42,394 nucleotides of DNA from CANJXF01 sp043775015 (GCA_043775015.1 JAYVSV010000089.1:1-42394); one strand, 5' to 3'. Positions 13,869 through 22,910 are shown, counted from the first letter of the stretch. The notes: generated by a model not told the origin, from the letters alone. Program-made: numbers and translations.

Positions 13869-15008
13869 ATGAAGATTAATAAATGGACGTCGGGTCTGGC
13901 AGCCGTTGGGCTGGTCAGCCTCGCATCAGTTGCACAAGCAGAAGAGAAGTCGGTCCCATTGATGACCGCCCTCTCCTCAACCGTAATCAGTGGCTATGTT
14001 GATACATCCATTGTTTGGAATCCCGGAACAGGCAACGCTAATCCTGCTCCAATTTCTTTCAATCATGGCAAGCAAGACGGTTTCAACCTGAACGTCGTCA
14101 ACCTGACCTTGGAAAAGCCGCTCGACGAAGCGCAATGGTCGGCTGGTTACAAGGCGGAATTGCTGTTCGGCCCTGACGCTGTTGGATTCAACACGTCGGC
14201 CAACGCTGGTTCATCTGCTGACTTCGCCATCAAACAAGCCTACGTCGCGCTGCGCGCGCCCCTCGGCAATGGCTTGGATACCAAGATTGGCGTTCTGGAT
14301 TCACCGCTCGGCTACGAATCCTTCGCCGGCTATCGTAACCCGAACTACACGCGTTCCTACGGATACACCATCGAACCAACCCAGCTCACTGGCATTCTGT
14401 CCACCTACCAGATCTGCGACGTTCTCGCGATCTCTGCTGGCGCGGCGAACACCGTGAACGAGGGTATCAACGAGCGTTCCGATCGTGCTGAATCCGCCAA
14501 GGCTTACATGGGCTCGATCACGTTGACAGCTCCTGAAAGTATGGGCGCGTTAGCTGGCTCAGCATTGTATGCGGGAATTATCGATGGTTTCGCTGGTTCA
14601 ACCGACGAAGATCAAACCAGTATTTACCTCGGAGCAACCATTGCTACCGGAGTTACTGGTTTGAAATTAGGCGCGTCTTACGACGAGGTTCATCATCTCG
14701 GCGGCGCGGAAAGTCATGGCTACGCGGATGCGTATGCAGTCTATGCCTCGTTACAAGCCACGGAAAAAATGAGCCTCCATGTTCGTGGTGAATATGCTGC
14801 AGTGAGTCAGCTATTTGAAAAGCGCACTCGGGTTTTGGCTCTGACCGGAACGGTCCAATACGACCTCTGGCAGCATGTCATCAGCCGTTTGGAAGTCCGT
14901 TGGGATCATGCGACATCCGGCGGGGATAGCTTCGGCGGTACATCAAGCGGTGAGCCAACCAAGAAAAACGAATTCATGGTTGCTGCCAACTTGATTTACG
15001 TATTCTAA
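13869..15008 (+). CDS. Outer-membrane beta-barrel porin
   Basis: This 379-residue protein has signal peptide MKINKWTSGLAAVGLVSLAS ending in AQA. The mature part begins with the STVISGYVDTSIVW strand typical of the OmpL-like/BBP2 porins. It then alternates amphipathic strands (LNVVNLTLEKPLD, SAGYKAELLFGP, FAIKQAYVALRAPLG, LDTKIGVLDSPLGYE) and ends in a terminal strand MVAANLIYVF with the C-terminal Phe of outer-membrane barrels. It probably forms a general diffusion channel. The AGGAGG site lies 11 nt before ATG. The structured leader and strong terminator suggest a highly expressed monocistronic gene. Confidence 0.9.
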   Translation: MKINKWTSGLAAVGLVSLASVAQAEEKSVPLMTALSSTVISGYVDTSIVWNPGTGNANPAPISFNHGKQDGFNLNVVNLTLEKPLDEAQWSAGYKAELLFGPDAVGFNTSANAGSSADFAIKQAYVALRAPLGNGLDTKIGVLDSPLGYESFAGYRNPNYTRSYGYTIEPTQLTGILSTYQICDVLAISAGAANTVNEGINERSDRAESAKAYMGSITLTAPESMGALAGSALYAGIIDGFAGSTDEDQTSIYLGATIATGVTGLKLGASYDEVHHLGGAESHGYADAYAVYASLQATEKMSLHVRGEYAAVSQLFEKRTRVLALTGTVQYDLWQHVISRLEVRWDHATSGGDSFGGTSSGEPTKKNEFMVAANLIYVF

Positions 15009-15025
15009 TTTAATTAGATACCACC

Positions 15026-15060
15026 AAACCCCTTCCGAGAAAATCGGGAGGGGTTTTTTA
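15026..15060 (+). terminator. Rho-independent terminator of the porin gene
   Basis: AAACCCCTTCCGA, then GAAAA, then TCGGGAGGGGTTT, followed by a T-run. This is a 13-bp stem with a single mismatch region and a 5-nt loop, placed 18 bp after the stop. Confidence 0.9.
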
Positions 15061-15081
15061 TTTGCAAATGGTGTGGAGCAC

Positions 15082-15131
15082 CGGTTTGCCACCGGTTTTT
15101 ATTTGTTCCGCTGAAAACCGGCTGCAAACCG
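15082..15131. repeat. Imperfect inverted repeat (REP-like)
   Basis: CGGTTTGCCACCGGTTTT (15082-15099) pairs with AAAACCGGCTGCAAACCG (15114-15131) with two mismatches. It lies directly behind the porin terminator. Confidence 0.65.
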
Positions 15132-15234
15132 TCGTTCCGCCCTTCACAAAACTTCGTCCGTCACATTTTTATTTACAGAATTGCTCTTGAAATGAAAGTT
15201 CACTTCAGGCGAAATGTAACGGCTCTGACTTTGT

Positions 15235-15702
15235 ATGAATTTGGCTGACATTCTCACTCACGATCAAATCCTCCCTGATTTGCAAGCGTCCACCCGGTGG
15301 GAGGCCGTCGATGAATTAATCAATAACCTGGTCGTCACCGGGAAGATCAAACCCGAACACCGCGAAGCCATTGCCGCCGTCGTCAAAAAACGCGAAACCT
15401 CGATGAGCACGGGCATCGGGTTCGGCATCGGTATTCCGCACGCTTCCACCGATTTGATTTACGAAGTTGTCGGTTCTTTTGGTCGATCGAAAAAAGGAGT
15501 CAACTTTGACGCGCTCGACAATCAGCCCGTGAATCTCGTGATGCTCTTCCTGGTGCCGCAGGGCCAATTTCAAAAACATCTGCACACCCTCGCCAATATT
15601 GCCAAGCTTCTGCACAACAAAGAATTTCGCCAGGCGCTCGAAACCGCACCCGATGCCGATGCGATGGTGAAAATCGTCAAGACCCACGCGACGCAGAAAT
15701 AA
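15235..15702 (+). CDS. PTS EIIA / PtsN-like phosphoacceptor protein
   Basis: This 155-residue protein has the PTS EIIA type 2 (fructose/nitrogen) fold. The phosphorylatable His is H69 in GIGIPHASTD, preceded by RETSMSTGIGFG, and followed by VNLVMLFLVP and HLHTLANIAKLL. Proteins of this kind receive phosphate from the PTS cascade. The stand-alone PtsN forms regulate K+ transport, nitrogen or envelope functions rather than carry sugar. No EIIB or EIIC lies beside it, which supports a regulatory role. argS follows after 44 bp. Confidence 0.85.
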   Translation: MNLADILTHDQILPDLQASTRWEAVDELINNLVVTGKIKPEHREAIAAVVKKRETSMSTGIGFGIGIPHASTDLIYEVVGSFGRSKKGVNFDALDNQPVNLVMLFLVPQGQFQKHLHTLANIAKLLHNKEFRQALETAPDADAMVKIVKTHATQK

Positions 15703-15746
15703 TTTCGTTTGCCGGTTACGCGGCAATTCAACCGTTTTCTAATCCA

Positions 15747-17510
15747 GTGCTACATCAAATTCTCGAACAGCGCTTGCAAGAGGCCGTCCACGCAATATTT
15801 CCCGAAGCTTTGACGGAAAACATTTTCGTCCTCCCCTGTCCGGATCCGAAATTCGGCGACTACCAAACCAATGCGCTAATGTCCGTCGCCAAAGAGCGCA
15901 AGATGAATCCCCGCCAGTTGGCCACGGATGTTTTGGCAAAACTGGATGTGGCTGATCTGTGCGACCGGGTAGAAATTGCCGGAGCTGGTTTCCTGAATTT
16001 TCGCGTCAAACCTTCCGCCATTGCGCAGACCCTCGAAGCGGCGGCTCGGGGAGAACATCTTTTTTTTAATAAAACAGAAAAGCCGCGCGCCGTCGTGGTT
16101 GATTTCAGTTCACCGAACGTCGCCAAGCCGATGCATGTCGGTCACATTCGCTCGACCATTTTGGGCGATTCGATCGCGCGCGTTTTACGAACGCTCGGCC
16201 ACCAAGTCATCACGGACAATCACATCGGCGATTGGGGAACGCAGTTCGGAAAACTTCTGGTCGGTTGGAAAAATCATCTCGACACAACCGCGCTCCAGGC
16301 CGATCCGATCGGCGAAATGGAGCGACTCTACAAACTGATCAACGCCGCCTCGGAAAATGATCCGTCCGTCCTCGAAGCCGCCCGGCAGGAACTTGTTAAA
16401 TTACAAAGTGGCGACGAGACAAACCTTCGTATTTGGCGTGAGATGATCGAGCTATCGCAACATCAGTTCAACGACATCTACGGACGGCTTGGCGTTAAAT
16501 TTGATCACGCTCTGGGAGAAAGTTTTTACAATCCGTGGCTGAAAGAAGTGGTTCAGGAATTGCGCAACAAAGAGATCGCCCGTGAAACCGAGGGTGCCGT
16601 TGGAATTTTTTCGGATGGTTCGCTTCCACAAAAGGAAGATCCGTTTCTCATTCAACGCGACGGCGAATGGTTGGCGAATCCGTGCCTGATTCAAAAAAGC
16701 GACGGCGGTTTCAACTACGCCACCACCGATCTTGCCACCTTGAAATATCGTTTAGAAACGTGGCACCCTTCAGAGATCGCCTACGTCACCGATGGACGGC
16801 AGCAACTTCATTTCCGGCAGATTTTCGCGGTGTTCAATCGCTGGCATCCCGAGGCGAAAATCAAACTCGCCCACGTCTGGTTTGGCTCAATTCTGGGCGA
16901 GGATGGCAAGCCGTTCAAAACACGCTCGGGCGAGACCGTAAAACTTTCCGAACTGCTCAGCGAAGCGGAGGAGCGCGCGTTCAAAGTTGTTTCAGAAAAA
17001 AATCCCAACCTCAGCGAAAGCGAACGCAAAGAGATCGCGCGCATCATCGGGATCGGTTCGGTGAAGTACGCCGACCTGCAACAAAATCGCCAGAGCGACT
17101 ACGTGTTCAGTTGGGAAAAAATGTTGTCGCTCCAGGGCAATACCGCGCCGTATCTGCTCTACGCTTACACCCGGGTGCAAAGTATTTTTCGGAAAGCCGG
17201 GGAAACAGCGAACAGCGAACAGCGAAGGCCGAACATCGAATTGCTGGCGCCGGAAGAAATTTCTCTCGCCAAACACCTCCTGAATTTTGGACTCACTCTT
17301 GAAGCCGTGGCCGAGGATTACCGCCCGAATTTCTTGTGCAGTTATCTTTACGAACTCGCCGGCCACTTCGCCCGATTTTATGAGAACTGTCCCGTGCTGA
17401 AAGCCGAAGGAGCCGCACGAAAATCGCGACTTGAATTGAGCGCGTTAACCGCGCGCGTGCTCAAACAAGGCCTCGAACTTCTCGGCATTGAAACGGTTGA
17501 GCAGATGTAG
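15747..17510 (+). CDS. argS: Arginyl-tRNA synthetase
   Basis: This is a 587-residue class I aminoacyl-tRNA synthetase starting at GTG 15747. The N-terminal Add1 domain covers about residues 1-90 (DYQTNALMSVAKE). The HIGH motif is H130-V-G-H in VVDFSSPNVAKPMHVGHIRS, and IGDWGTQFGKL follows. A KMSKS-like loop (FKTRSGETVKL) stands at about 390, and the C-terminal DALR anticodon-binding domain runs from about 460 (YLLYAYTRVQSIFRKA). The length matches bacterial ArgS. A small insertion with repeated ANSEQR near 17207-17222 (AACAGCGAACAGCGAA) looks like a local tandem duplication in a linker. Confidence 0.97.
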   Translation: MLHQILEQRLQEAVHAIFPEALTENIFVLPCPDPKFGDYQTNALMSVAKERKMNPRQLATDVLAKLDVADLCDRVEIAGAGFLNFRVKPSAIAQTLEAAARGEHLFFNKTEKPRAVVVDFSSPNVAKPMHVGHIRSTILGDSIARVLRTLGHQVITDNHIGDWGTQFGKLLVGWKNHLDTTALQADPIGEMERLYKLINAASENDPSVLEAARQELVKLQSGDETNLRIWREMIELSQHQFNDIYGRLGVKFDHALGESFYNPWLKEVVQELRNKEIARETEGAVGIFSDGSLPQKEDPFLIQRDGEWLANPCLIQKSDGGFNYATTDLATLKYRLETWHPSEIAYVTDGRQQLHFRQIFAVFNRWHPEAKIKLAHVWFGSILGEDGKPFKTRSGETVKLSELLSEAEERAFKVVSEKNPNLSESERKEIARIIGIGSVKYADLQQNRQSDYVFSWEKMLSLQGNTAPYLLYAYTRVQSIFRKAGETANSEQRRPNIELLAPEEISLAKHLLNFGLTLEAVAEDYRPNFLCSYLYELAGHFARFYENCPVLKAEGAARKSRLELSALTARVLKQGLELLGIETVEQM

Positions 17511-17682
17511 TTGCAGGCTCGCCATTAATAATTTCACCTCCATTCACGCCGCAACGGTTCGGCCTTGGTTTTTGCAGGATGTTGCGCGCCGCGTTTTACG
17601 ACATGGGTGAATTCTTGATTGCCTGAAAATTGCGGCGATCTTTCAGCTTGTGCTGCGCTCTTCCGGCGCGTAGGAAAAGTCC

Positions 17683-19026
17683 ATGTCCAAATCGAGCACT
17701 TCATCATCGAAGGTTTTCTCAATTCAAACTGGCATCAATCGACGCAAATTTATTTATGCATCGGCGTTGGCCACCGGCTCGGCGGCGCTCAACCTTTATG
17801 CAAAGCCGAAGCTTAAATCGCCTAATGAAAAACTAAATATTGCCGTCGTGGGTTCGGGCGGTCGTGGCGCGTCAAATTTGCAGGATGTCAGCAGTGAAAA
17901 TATTGTGGCGCTCTGCGATGTGTCCGAAGACAACTTGAACGCCGCCGCCGCAAAACATCCCGGAGCCAAAAAATTTATCGATTTCCGCAAGCTCTTCGAG
18001 GATACCAAAACCTTCGACGCCGTTGTGGTGAGCACGACCGAACACACGCACGCCTTCGTGACCATGCTCGCGTTGAAAGCGGGCAAACACGTCTATTGCG
18101 AAAAACCGCTGACGCACTCGGTTTGGGAAGCACGCATGATTTCTGACGCTGCGAAAAAAGCGAAGGTCGCCACGCAAATGGGAACGCAAATCCATGCGAC
18201 GAGCAACTATCGCCGCGTCGTGGAACTCATTCAGAGTGGCGCAATCGGCCCGGTCCGCGAAGCGCACGTCTGGGTCGCGCGCGCGTGGGGTGATGGCGAT
18301 CGTCCCAAAGAAACACCGCCTGTTCCCGCCGGGCTTCATTGGGATTTGTGGCTCGGCCCTGCGCCGGAACGTCCGTTTCACAACGAATACATCGCGCCGC
18401 ACGGCCAGCCACGTTGGTATAAATTCTGGGATTTCGGCGGCGGCACCATGTCCGATCTTGGCGCGCACTACAACGATCTCGCCTTCTGGGCGCTGAAACT
18501 TCGTCATCCGCTCACGATTGAAGCGGACAAACGAAAACCCAATCCAGAAACCGCACCGGCAACGATGAGCGTGACTTACGAATACGGCGCACGCGGCGAA
18601 CTGCCTCCGGTAAAACTCAGTTGGTATCAAGGCGACAGCAAACCACAAATTTGGAACGATGGAAAAATTCCGAAGTGGGACAGCGGACATTTATTCATTG
18701 GCGACAAAGGGATGTTGCTTTCCGATTACGGCAAACACCTCTTGCTGCCGGAAAATGATTTCAAAAATTTCAAGCGACCCGAGCCTTTCATTCCCGAATC
18801 ACTCGGTCACCACGCCGAATGGATTCACGCCTGCAAAACCGGCGCGCCGACGACCTGTAATTTTGAATATTCCGGAGCGTTAACCGAAGCCAATCATCTC
18901 GGGAACGTGGCGCACCGTATCGGCCACAAAATCGAATGGGATGCGAAGAAACTCCTGGTCAAAAATGCGCCCGAAGCCGCGCGAATCATCCGTCGAGAAT
19001 ATCGAAAAGGATGGAAGCTCGCCTGA
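17683..19026 (+). CDS. Gfo/Idh/MocA-family oxidoreductase with Tat-type leader
   Basis: This is a 447-residue dehydrogenase. NRRKFIYASALATGSAAL at the N-terminus resembles a twin-arginine leader, so it probably acts outside the cytoplasm. The Rossmann domain begins at IAVVGSGGRGASN, and the catalytic-lysine motif is EKPLTHS. The substrate domain contains WDLWLGPAPERPFHNEY, YKFWDFGGGTMSDLGAHY and HHAEWIHACKTG. This subgroup is abundant in Planctomycetes and Verrucomicrobia and acts on unknown sugars or cyclitols with bound NAD(P). An AGGA-type site lies before ATG 17683. tRNA-Leu follows. Confidence 0.92.
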   Translation: MSKSSTSSSKVFSIQTGINRRKFIYASALATGSAALNLYAKPKLKSPNEKLNIAVVGSGGRGASNLQDVSSENIVALCDVSEDNLNAAAAKHPGAKKFIDFRKLFEDTKTFDAVVVSTTEHTHAFVTMLALKAGKHVYCEKPLTHSVWEARMISDAAKKAKVATQMGTQIHATSNYRRVVELIQSGAIGPVREAHVWVARAWGDGDRPKETPPVPAGLHWDLWLGPAPERPFHNEYIAPHGQPRWYKFWDFGGGTMSDLGAHYNDLAFWALKLRHPLTIEADKRKPNPETAPATMSVTYEYGARGELPPVKLSWYQGDSKPQIWNDGKIPKWDSGHLFIGDKGMLLSDYGKHLLLPENDFKNFKRPEPFIPESLGHHAEWIHACKTGAPTTCNFEYSGALTEANHLGNVAHRIGHKIEWDAKKLLVKNAPEAARIIRREYRKGWKLA

Positions 19027-19148
19027 TTCCTTGAAAGAAGAAGCCTAGCAACTTTCACCGGAAAAATATTTTTATACGATACGTGCTGGCGATGGCAACT
19101 TGCGCAACGGAGAAAACCTCTGGTAACGTCCGTTCCCGTTGCAGAGTT

Positions 19149-19236
19149 GCCGGTGTGGCGAAATGGCAGACGCACAGGACTTAAAATCCTGGGACCGTAA
19201 AAAGTCGTGTCGGTTCGAGTCCGACCACCGGCACCA
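19149..19236 (+). tRNA. tRNA-Leu (anticodon UAA)
   Basis: The acceptor GCCGGTG pairs with CACCGGC. The anticodon arm is CAGGA CTTAAAA TCCTG with anticodon TAA. A long class II variable arm contains GAC/GTC. The T-arm is GTCGG TTCGAGT CCGAC. ACCA is encoded at the end. The 88-nt length fits leucine tRNAs. Its 3' part is duplicated at 25545-25575. Confidence 0.96.
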
Positions 19237-19243
19237 ATTCTAA
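19213..19243 (+). other. attL-like site (tRNA-Leu 3' end)
   Basis: These 31 bases from GTTCGAGTCCGACC to CCAATTCTAA recur at 25545-25575 with one mismatch. They cover the T-arm, acceptor and CCA of the tRNA plus 7 bp, the classic site for tyrosine-recombinase integration. Confidence 0.88.
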
Positions 19244-19283
19244 CTCTTGAATCGGTAGTAAGTTACGAAGGTTGGACTGGCCA

Positions 19284-19307
19284 CTGTCAGTGAAAAGTGT
19301 CAGTAAA
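19284..19307. other. TGTCAGT repeats near the left island end
   Basis: CTGTCAGTGA (19284-19293) and GTGTCAGTAAA (19297-19307) recur near the right end at 25377-25450. They are candidate recombinase or excisionase arm sites. Confidence 0.4.
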
Positions 19308-19416
19308 CCGGCGAGTTGAATTTTTAACTCGCCACTATTCGACAAAGCTTCACTGAGACTCGCCGGCAACGCGCTAACGCGTTCGCACCGGACAGATTCA
19401 AGATTCAGAACGAATT

Positions 19417-19734
19417 ATGAAAACACAATTCATTCTGTTCCAGCGCGGGCAGACTTATTACTGCGAAGACACCAACAGCGGCAAACAAACCAGCTTGCGG
19501 ACGAAAGATAAAAGCGAGGCGTTAACTCTGCTTCATTCCAGAAACGAAGCGTCGCGCCAACCGATGCTCAATCTGCCCCTTGCCGAGCAGACGCGGATCG
19601 TGGCGGAAGTGGAGCGGCGGTTGAGCGTGGTGGAGGAGTTGGAGTCGGTGGTGTCGGCCAACCTCCAGCGCGCCACCCGCCTCCGCCAGTCCATCCTCCA
19701 AAAAGCCTTCACCGGAGAACTGGTCGCAAGATGA
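19417..19734 (+). CDS. Chimeric ORF: integrase N-terminus fused to HsdS C-terminus
   Basis: This is a 105-residue open frame made of two unrelated halves. Residues 1 to about 52 (MKTQFILFQRGQTYYCEDTN, SGKQTSLRTKDKSEALTLLH) look like the start of a Verrucomicrobial tyrosine recombinase. Residues about 53-105 (LPLAEQTRIVAEVERRLSVV, EELESVVSANLQRATRLRQS, ILQKAFTGELV) are the standard C-terminal end of a type I restriction specificity subunit. The junction lies at about 19570-19578. It probably arose by a deletion that removed the integrase catalytic domain and most of hsdS. It is unlikely to keep either activity. The integrase half is assigned from memory of the family and from its position next to attL. 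Confidence 0.75.
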   Translation: MKTQFILFQRGQTYYCEDTNSGKQTSLRTKDKSEALTLLHSRNEASRQPMLNLPLAEQTRIVAEVERRLSVVEELESVVSANLQRATRLRQSILQKAFTGELVAR

Positions 19735-19788
19735 ACATATGAAGATGCGAGTTGTCTTAATGATTGAATTTCTTTACAAAAGAGACAC

Positions 19789-20892
19789 TTGAAAACTGAC
19801 TTCTTGAAACCCCGGCTTGATGGTGTTCGCTTTGACGAACATTCCATTCCTTTGGAGGTGCTCAAAGATTGGGCCGCTTTCGAGGAATTAGTTCTGGAGG
19901 TGGCGCGGTCGCTTTATCTAAAAGAACATCCTGAAAGAAAACGCGCGCCGCGCGGATTCGCCGATAGTTTCTCTCTGCACTTGTCAGGCGTGGAAAACGG
20001 CAGTGCGAAGCCAGTCATTCAGCGTTTGCTGCCTGATGGCGCATTGCCAGGCATGAATGATATTTTCGAGCGCGCTCGAGATTTGGTGTTGATCACGATA
20101 GCCGCCGCCGCCCTAAATCAACCGTTACCGGCGGAATTTCCGCGCGATCTCTTGGGCTATTTTGACCAATTTGGCAGATCGCTTCGCGATGGGGAAAAAG
20201 TCGAATTTGTTGTCAAGGGTCAACCAGCACCGGTCGCGTATGACCGAAGTGCGCGAAAGCGGCTCGTGCTTAGCGCGGCCAATGAATACCGAGCGGCGGC
20301 TGAACTGCGCGGCTGGATTTCTGAAGTGAATGTTGAGAAGCGGAGTTACACGCTCAAACTCGTGACCGGCGACCGCGTCCAGGCAATGTTCGCATCTGAG
20401 TTGCGCAAAACCGTCGTCGCGGCTCTTGATCAATTTGAAACAAGTAAGGTTTTAGTGAAAGGCATAGCCGTATTCGACCAAAGCGACCGCACAAAAAAAA
20501 TTGAGCAGACAACACATATCGAGTTGCTCGATGCGAATGATGTGCCTGCACGACTAGAAGAATTGTCACTCCTCAAAGATGGATGGCTGGACGGAAAAGG
20601 CCAACCCGCTGCCAAGGCGGGCATCCGCTGGCTTTCCGATGCATGGTTGAAGTCATATCCCGATGGACTACCAGACCCATTTGCATATCCAACTGCGGAG
20701 GGGGGCATTCAGTTGGAATGGACTTTGGGCAAGTGGGAACTGTCAGCTGAAATCAATCTTGCCAACCACCAAGCAGAGTTGGTGGGAGTCAAAATCGACA
20801 GCAACGAAAATTTTGATGCTACGGCTGACTTGAACTCACCCGCAGGCTGGGATGCGCTTTCAGACATGGTTCGCACTCGGCAAACCGCCTGA
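19789..20892 (+). CDS. Unrecognised 367-residue protein, first gene of a two-gene island module
   Basis: This is an intact frame from TTG 19789 (no ATG nearby; AAGAG lies just upstream). No catalytic motif is evident. Residues 1-150 look helical and charged; about 170-240 look like a beta-rich segment (RGWISEVNVEKRSYTLKLVT, KVLVKGIAVFDQ). The C-terminal part has a Trp- and Gly-containing pattern (LLKDGWLDGKGQPAAKAGIR, DPFAYPTAEGGIQLEWTLG). From memory, proteins with this C-terminal pattern occur in many bacteria next to relatives of the following gene. It follows the Int-HsdS chimera and precedes hsdM. A defence or stress role is possible by context only. Confidence 0.8.
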   Translation: MKTDFLKPRLDGVRFDEHSIPLEVLKDWAAFEELVLEVARSLYLKEHPERKRAPRGFADSFSLHLSGVENGSAKPVIQRLLPDGALPGMNDIFERARDLVLITIAAAALNQPLPAEFPRDLLGYFDQFGRSLRDGEKVEFVVKGQPAPVAYDRSARKRLVLSAANEYRAAAELRGWISEVNVEKRSYTLKLVTGDRVQAMFASELRKTVVAALDQFETSKVLVKGIAVFDQSDRTKKIEQTTHIELLDANDVPARLEELSLLKDGWLDGKGQPAAKAGIRWLSDAWLKSYPDGLPDPFAYPTAEGGIQLEWTLGKWELSAEINLANHQAELVGVKIDSNENFDATADLNSPAGWDALSDMVRTRQTA

Positions 20893-20902
20893 TTTCCTGA
20901 CA

Positions 20903-21277
20903 ATGAATGCTCAAACATTGCTGTTCAGGCAAATTAACCCTAGTTGGGTGCAGAACAATCGCGTGACTAGTCAGGCGTTTCGTCCGACTCCGAAAGATGA
21001 AAACCTGCTATCAGCTTACAATGGCGATTTGATTGGTGCGGAGGCGTCGTGGCAACATTTTACAGTGCAACTCGGCAGAGCCTCGATTGGAGTTTACGCA
21101 GTCACGCAAGGCGAATGCGCCGCTCAACAACTTCCGGCGAGACCTGATCCGGATGAATTTCCTGAGCATACTGTGATTGATTTTACAGGAGTTGGTAGCA
21201 GTGCCGCAGAAAAAAAGTCGAAAGTTCTGCGCAATCAAGCCGAGGCTCGCGGTTGGCTTTACCAGCCAGCCGGTTAG
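20903..21277 (+). CDS. Unrecognised 124-residue protein, second gene of the module
   Basis: ATG 20903 (MNAQTLLFRQINPSWVQNNR) is chosen because the conserved-looking start LFRQINPSWVQ follows directly and the spacing to the upstream stop is only 10 bp. The central part (VTSQAFRPTPKDENLLSAYN, GDLIGAEASWQHFT, SIGVYAVTQGECAAQQLP) and the end (EHTVIDFTGVGSS, KKSKVLRNQAEARGWLY) look like a compact globular domain. No known catalytic signature is seen. It is probably cotranscribed and functionally linked with the 367-residue protein. The hsdM fragment starts 12 bp later. Confidence 0.8.
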   Translation: MNAQTLLFRQINPSWVQNNRVTSQAFRPTPKDENLLSAYNGDLIGAEASWQHFTVQLGRASIGVYAVTQGECAAQQLPARPDPDEFPEHTVIDFTGVGSSAAEKKSKVLRNQAEARGWLYQPAG

Positions 21278-21288
21278 CGAGTTTCAGT

Positions 21289-21597
21289 ATGTCCACACCT
21301 AGCGCCCTCGTCCAAAAGCTTTGGAATTATTGCAACATTCTCCGCGATGACGGTTTGTCCTACGGCGATTATGTGGAGCAGTTGACGTTTCTGCTGTTCC
21401 TCAAGATGGCGGATGAGCAGTCGCGGCCGCCGTTCAATAAGCCCAGTGCCGTGCCCAAGGAGTTCGCCTGGCCCAGCCTGCTGGCGCGCGACGGTGATGA
21501 GTTGGAGACGCATTTTGCTTCCCAAGCCCGCCACCAGTTGGTTGCCCTAAATCACGACGTGCGCTTCGCGCATTGTGGTCCGGCATGTGAGGCATAG
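21289..21597 (+). pseudogene. Truncated hsdM N-terminus (extra copy)
   Basis: ATG 21289 opens MSTPSALVQKLWNYCNILRD, then DGLSYGDYVEQLTFLLFLKM and ADEQSRPPFNKPS, up to about LETHF at 21525. This is a clear paralogue of the first 80 residues of the following hsdM. After that the frame reads unrelated sequence (ASQARHQLVALN and so on) to a stop at 21597, and the methyltransferase motifs are missing. It is thus a broken duplicate of the HsdM N-terminal helical domain, possibly left by recombination between related loci. Confidence 0.85.
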
Positions 21598-22333
21598 ATT
21601 TCGACTTAAATCCCCATGAGTAATCCGCAACAACTCGTCCAGAAGCTTTGGAACTATTGCAACATCCTGCGGGATGATGGTCTTTCGTATGGGGATTACG
21701 TCGAGCAATTGACCTTCCTGCTTTTCCTGAAAATGGCGGACGAGCAAAGTCGTCCTCCGTTCAATCGGCCCTCGGTGATTCCGAAAAGTTACGGCTGGGA
21801 TGTGTTGATGAAACTGGATGGAGACGAGCTTGAAACCCATTACCGCCACACTCTGGAGCAACTCGGCAAACAGAAGGGCATGCTCGGCGTCATCTTCCGC
21901 AAGGCGCAGAACAAAATCCAAGACCCGGCCAAGTTGCGACGGCTCATCGTGGACCTCATAGATAAAGAGCAGTGGTCGAGCCTGTCCGCCGACGTGAAGG
22001 GCGACGCTTACGAGGGGTTGCTGCAAAAGAACGCCGAGGACGTGAAAGGCGGCGCGGGCCAATATTTCACGCCACGCCCGCTCATCGCCGCGATGGTGGA
22101 AGTGGTCGGTCCCGAGCCGGGACAGGCCATCTGTGACCCAGCATGTGGGACTGGCGGCTTCTTGCTCGCCGCCCACGATATATCGCCAAGACTCACCAAC
22201 TTGATCGTGCGCAGAAGAAAAAACTCCGCAATGGAACATTGTTCGGCATCGAACTGGTGGACAGTGTCACGCGGCTGTGCGCGATGAATTTGCTGTTGCA
22301 TGGCATTGGCGGGGACGCCGCGTCAGGGGACGC

Positions 22334-22392
22334 GGCCTACAAGGGCGGTGCTGTAGGCCGGTTGCCCTCAGCCGGCGATTCGGACGCCGATT
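22334..22392. repeat. REP-like palindrome in hsdM (1)
   Basis: GGCCTACA (22334-22341) pairs perfectly with TGTAGGCC (22352-22359). A second hairpin GCCGG..CCGGC follows. It is translated in frame as KGGAVGRLPSAG within a loop that is short in normal HsdM. Confidence 0.75.
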
Positions 22393-22910
22393 TGCCGGTT
22401 GTCACCAAGGACGCGTTGGCCGGAAAGCATGGCGAGTATGAAATCGTGCTGGCCAATCCGCCGTTCGGCAAAAAGAGCAGCGTGACCATCGTCAACGAGG
22501 CGGGCGAGCAGTCGAAGGAATCGCTCATCATCAACCGCGACGATTTCTGGGCGAGTACGAGCAACAAGCAGCTTAATTTCCTCCAGCACATTTTCACCAT
22601 CCTCAAGCAGCACGGGCGCGCGGCGGTGGTGTTGCCGGACAATGTGTTGTTTGAAGGCGGCGCGGGCGAAACCATCCGGCGCGAATTGCTCAAGCAGGCG
22701 GACGTGCATACGTTGCTGCGGCTGCCCACGGGCATCTTTTACGCGCAAGGCGTGAAGGCGAACGTCCTGTTCTTCGACCGCAAGCCCGCGCAGGAAAAGC
22801 CGTGGACGCAGAAGCTGTGGATTTACGACCTGCGCACGAACAAACATTTCACGCTCAAGGAAAGCACGCTCAAGCGCGGTGATCTGGACGATTTCGTCGC
22901 GTGTTACTTT

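Noticed and set aside
16050..16085. Frameshift suspected in argS at a T-run
   Set aside because: The frame is continuous through the run (LFFNKTEKPRAVVVDFSSPN), and conserved motifs before and after are in the same frame.
17207..17225. Repeated AACAGCGAACAGCGAA in argS as an insertion element
   Set aside because: It is only a short local tandem duplication encoding a few residues in a linker, with no palindrome or wider copy.
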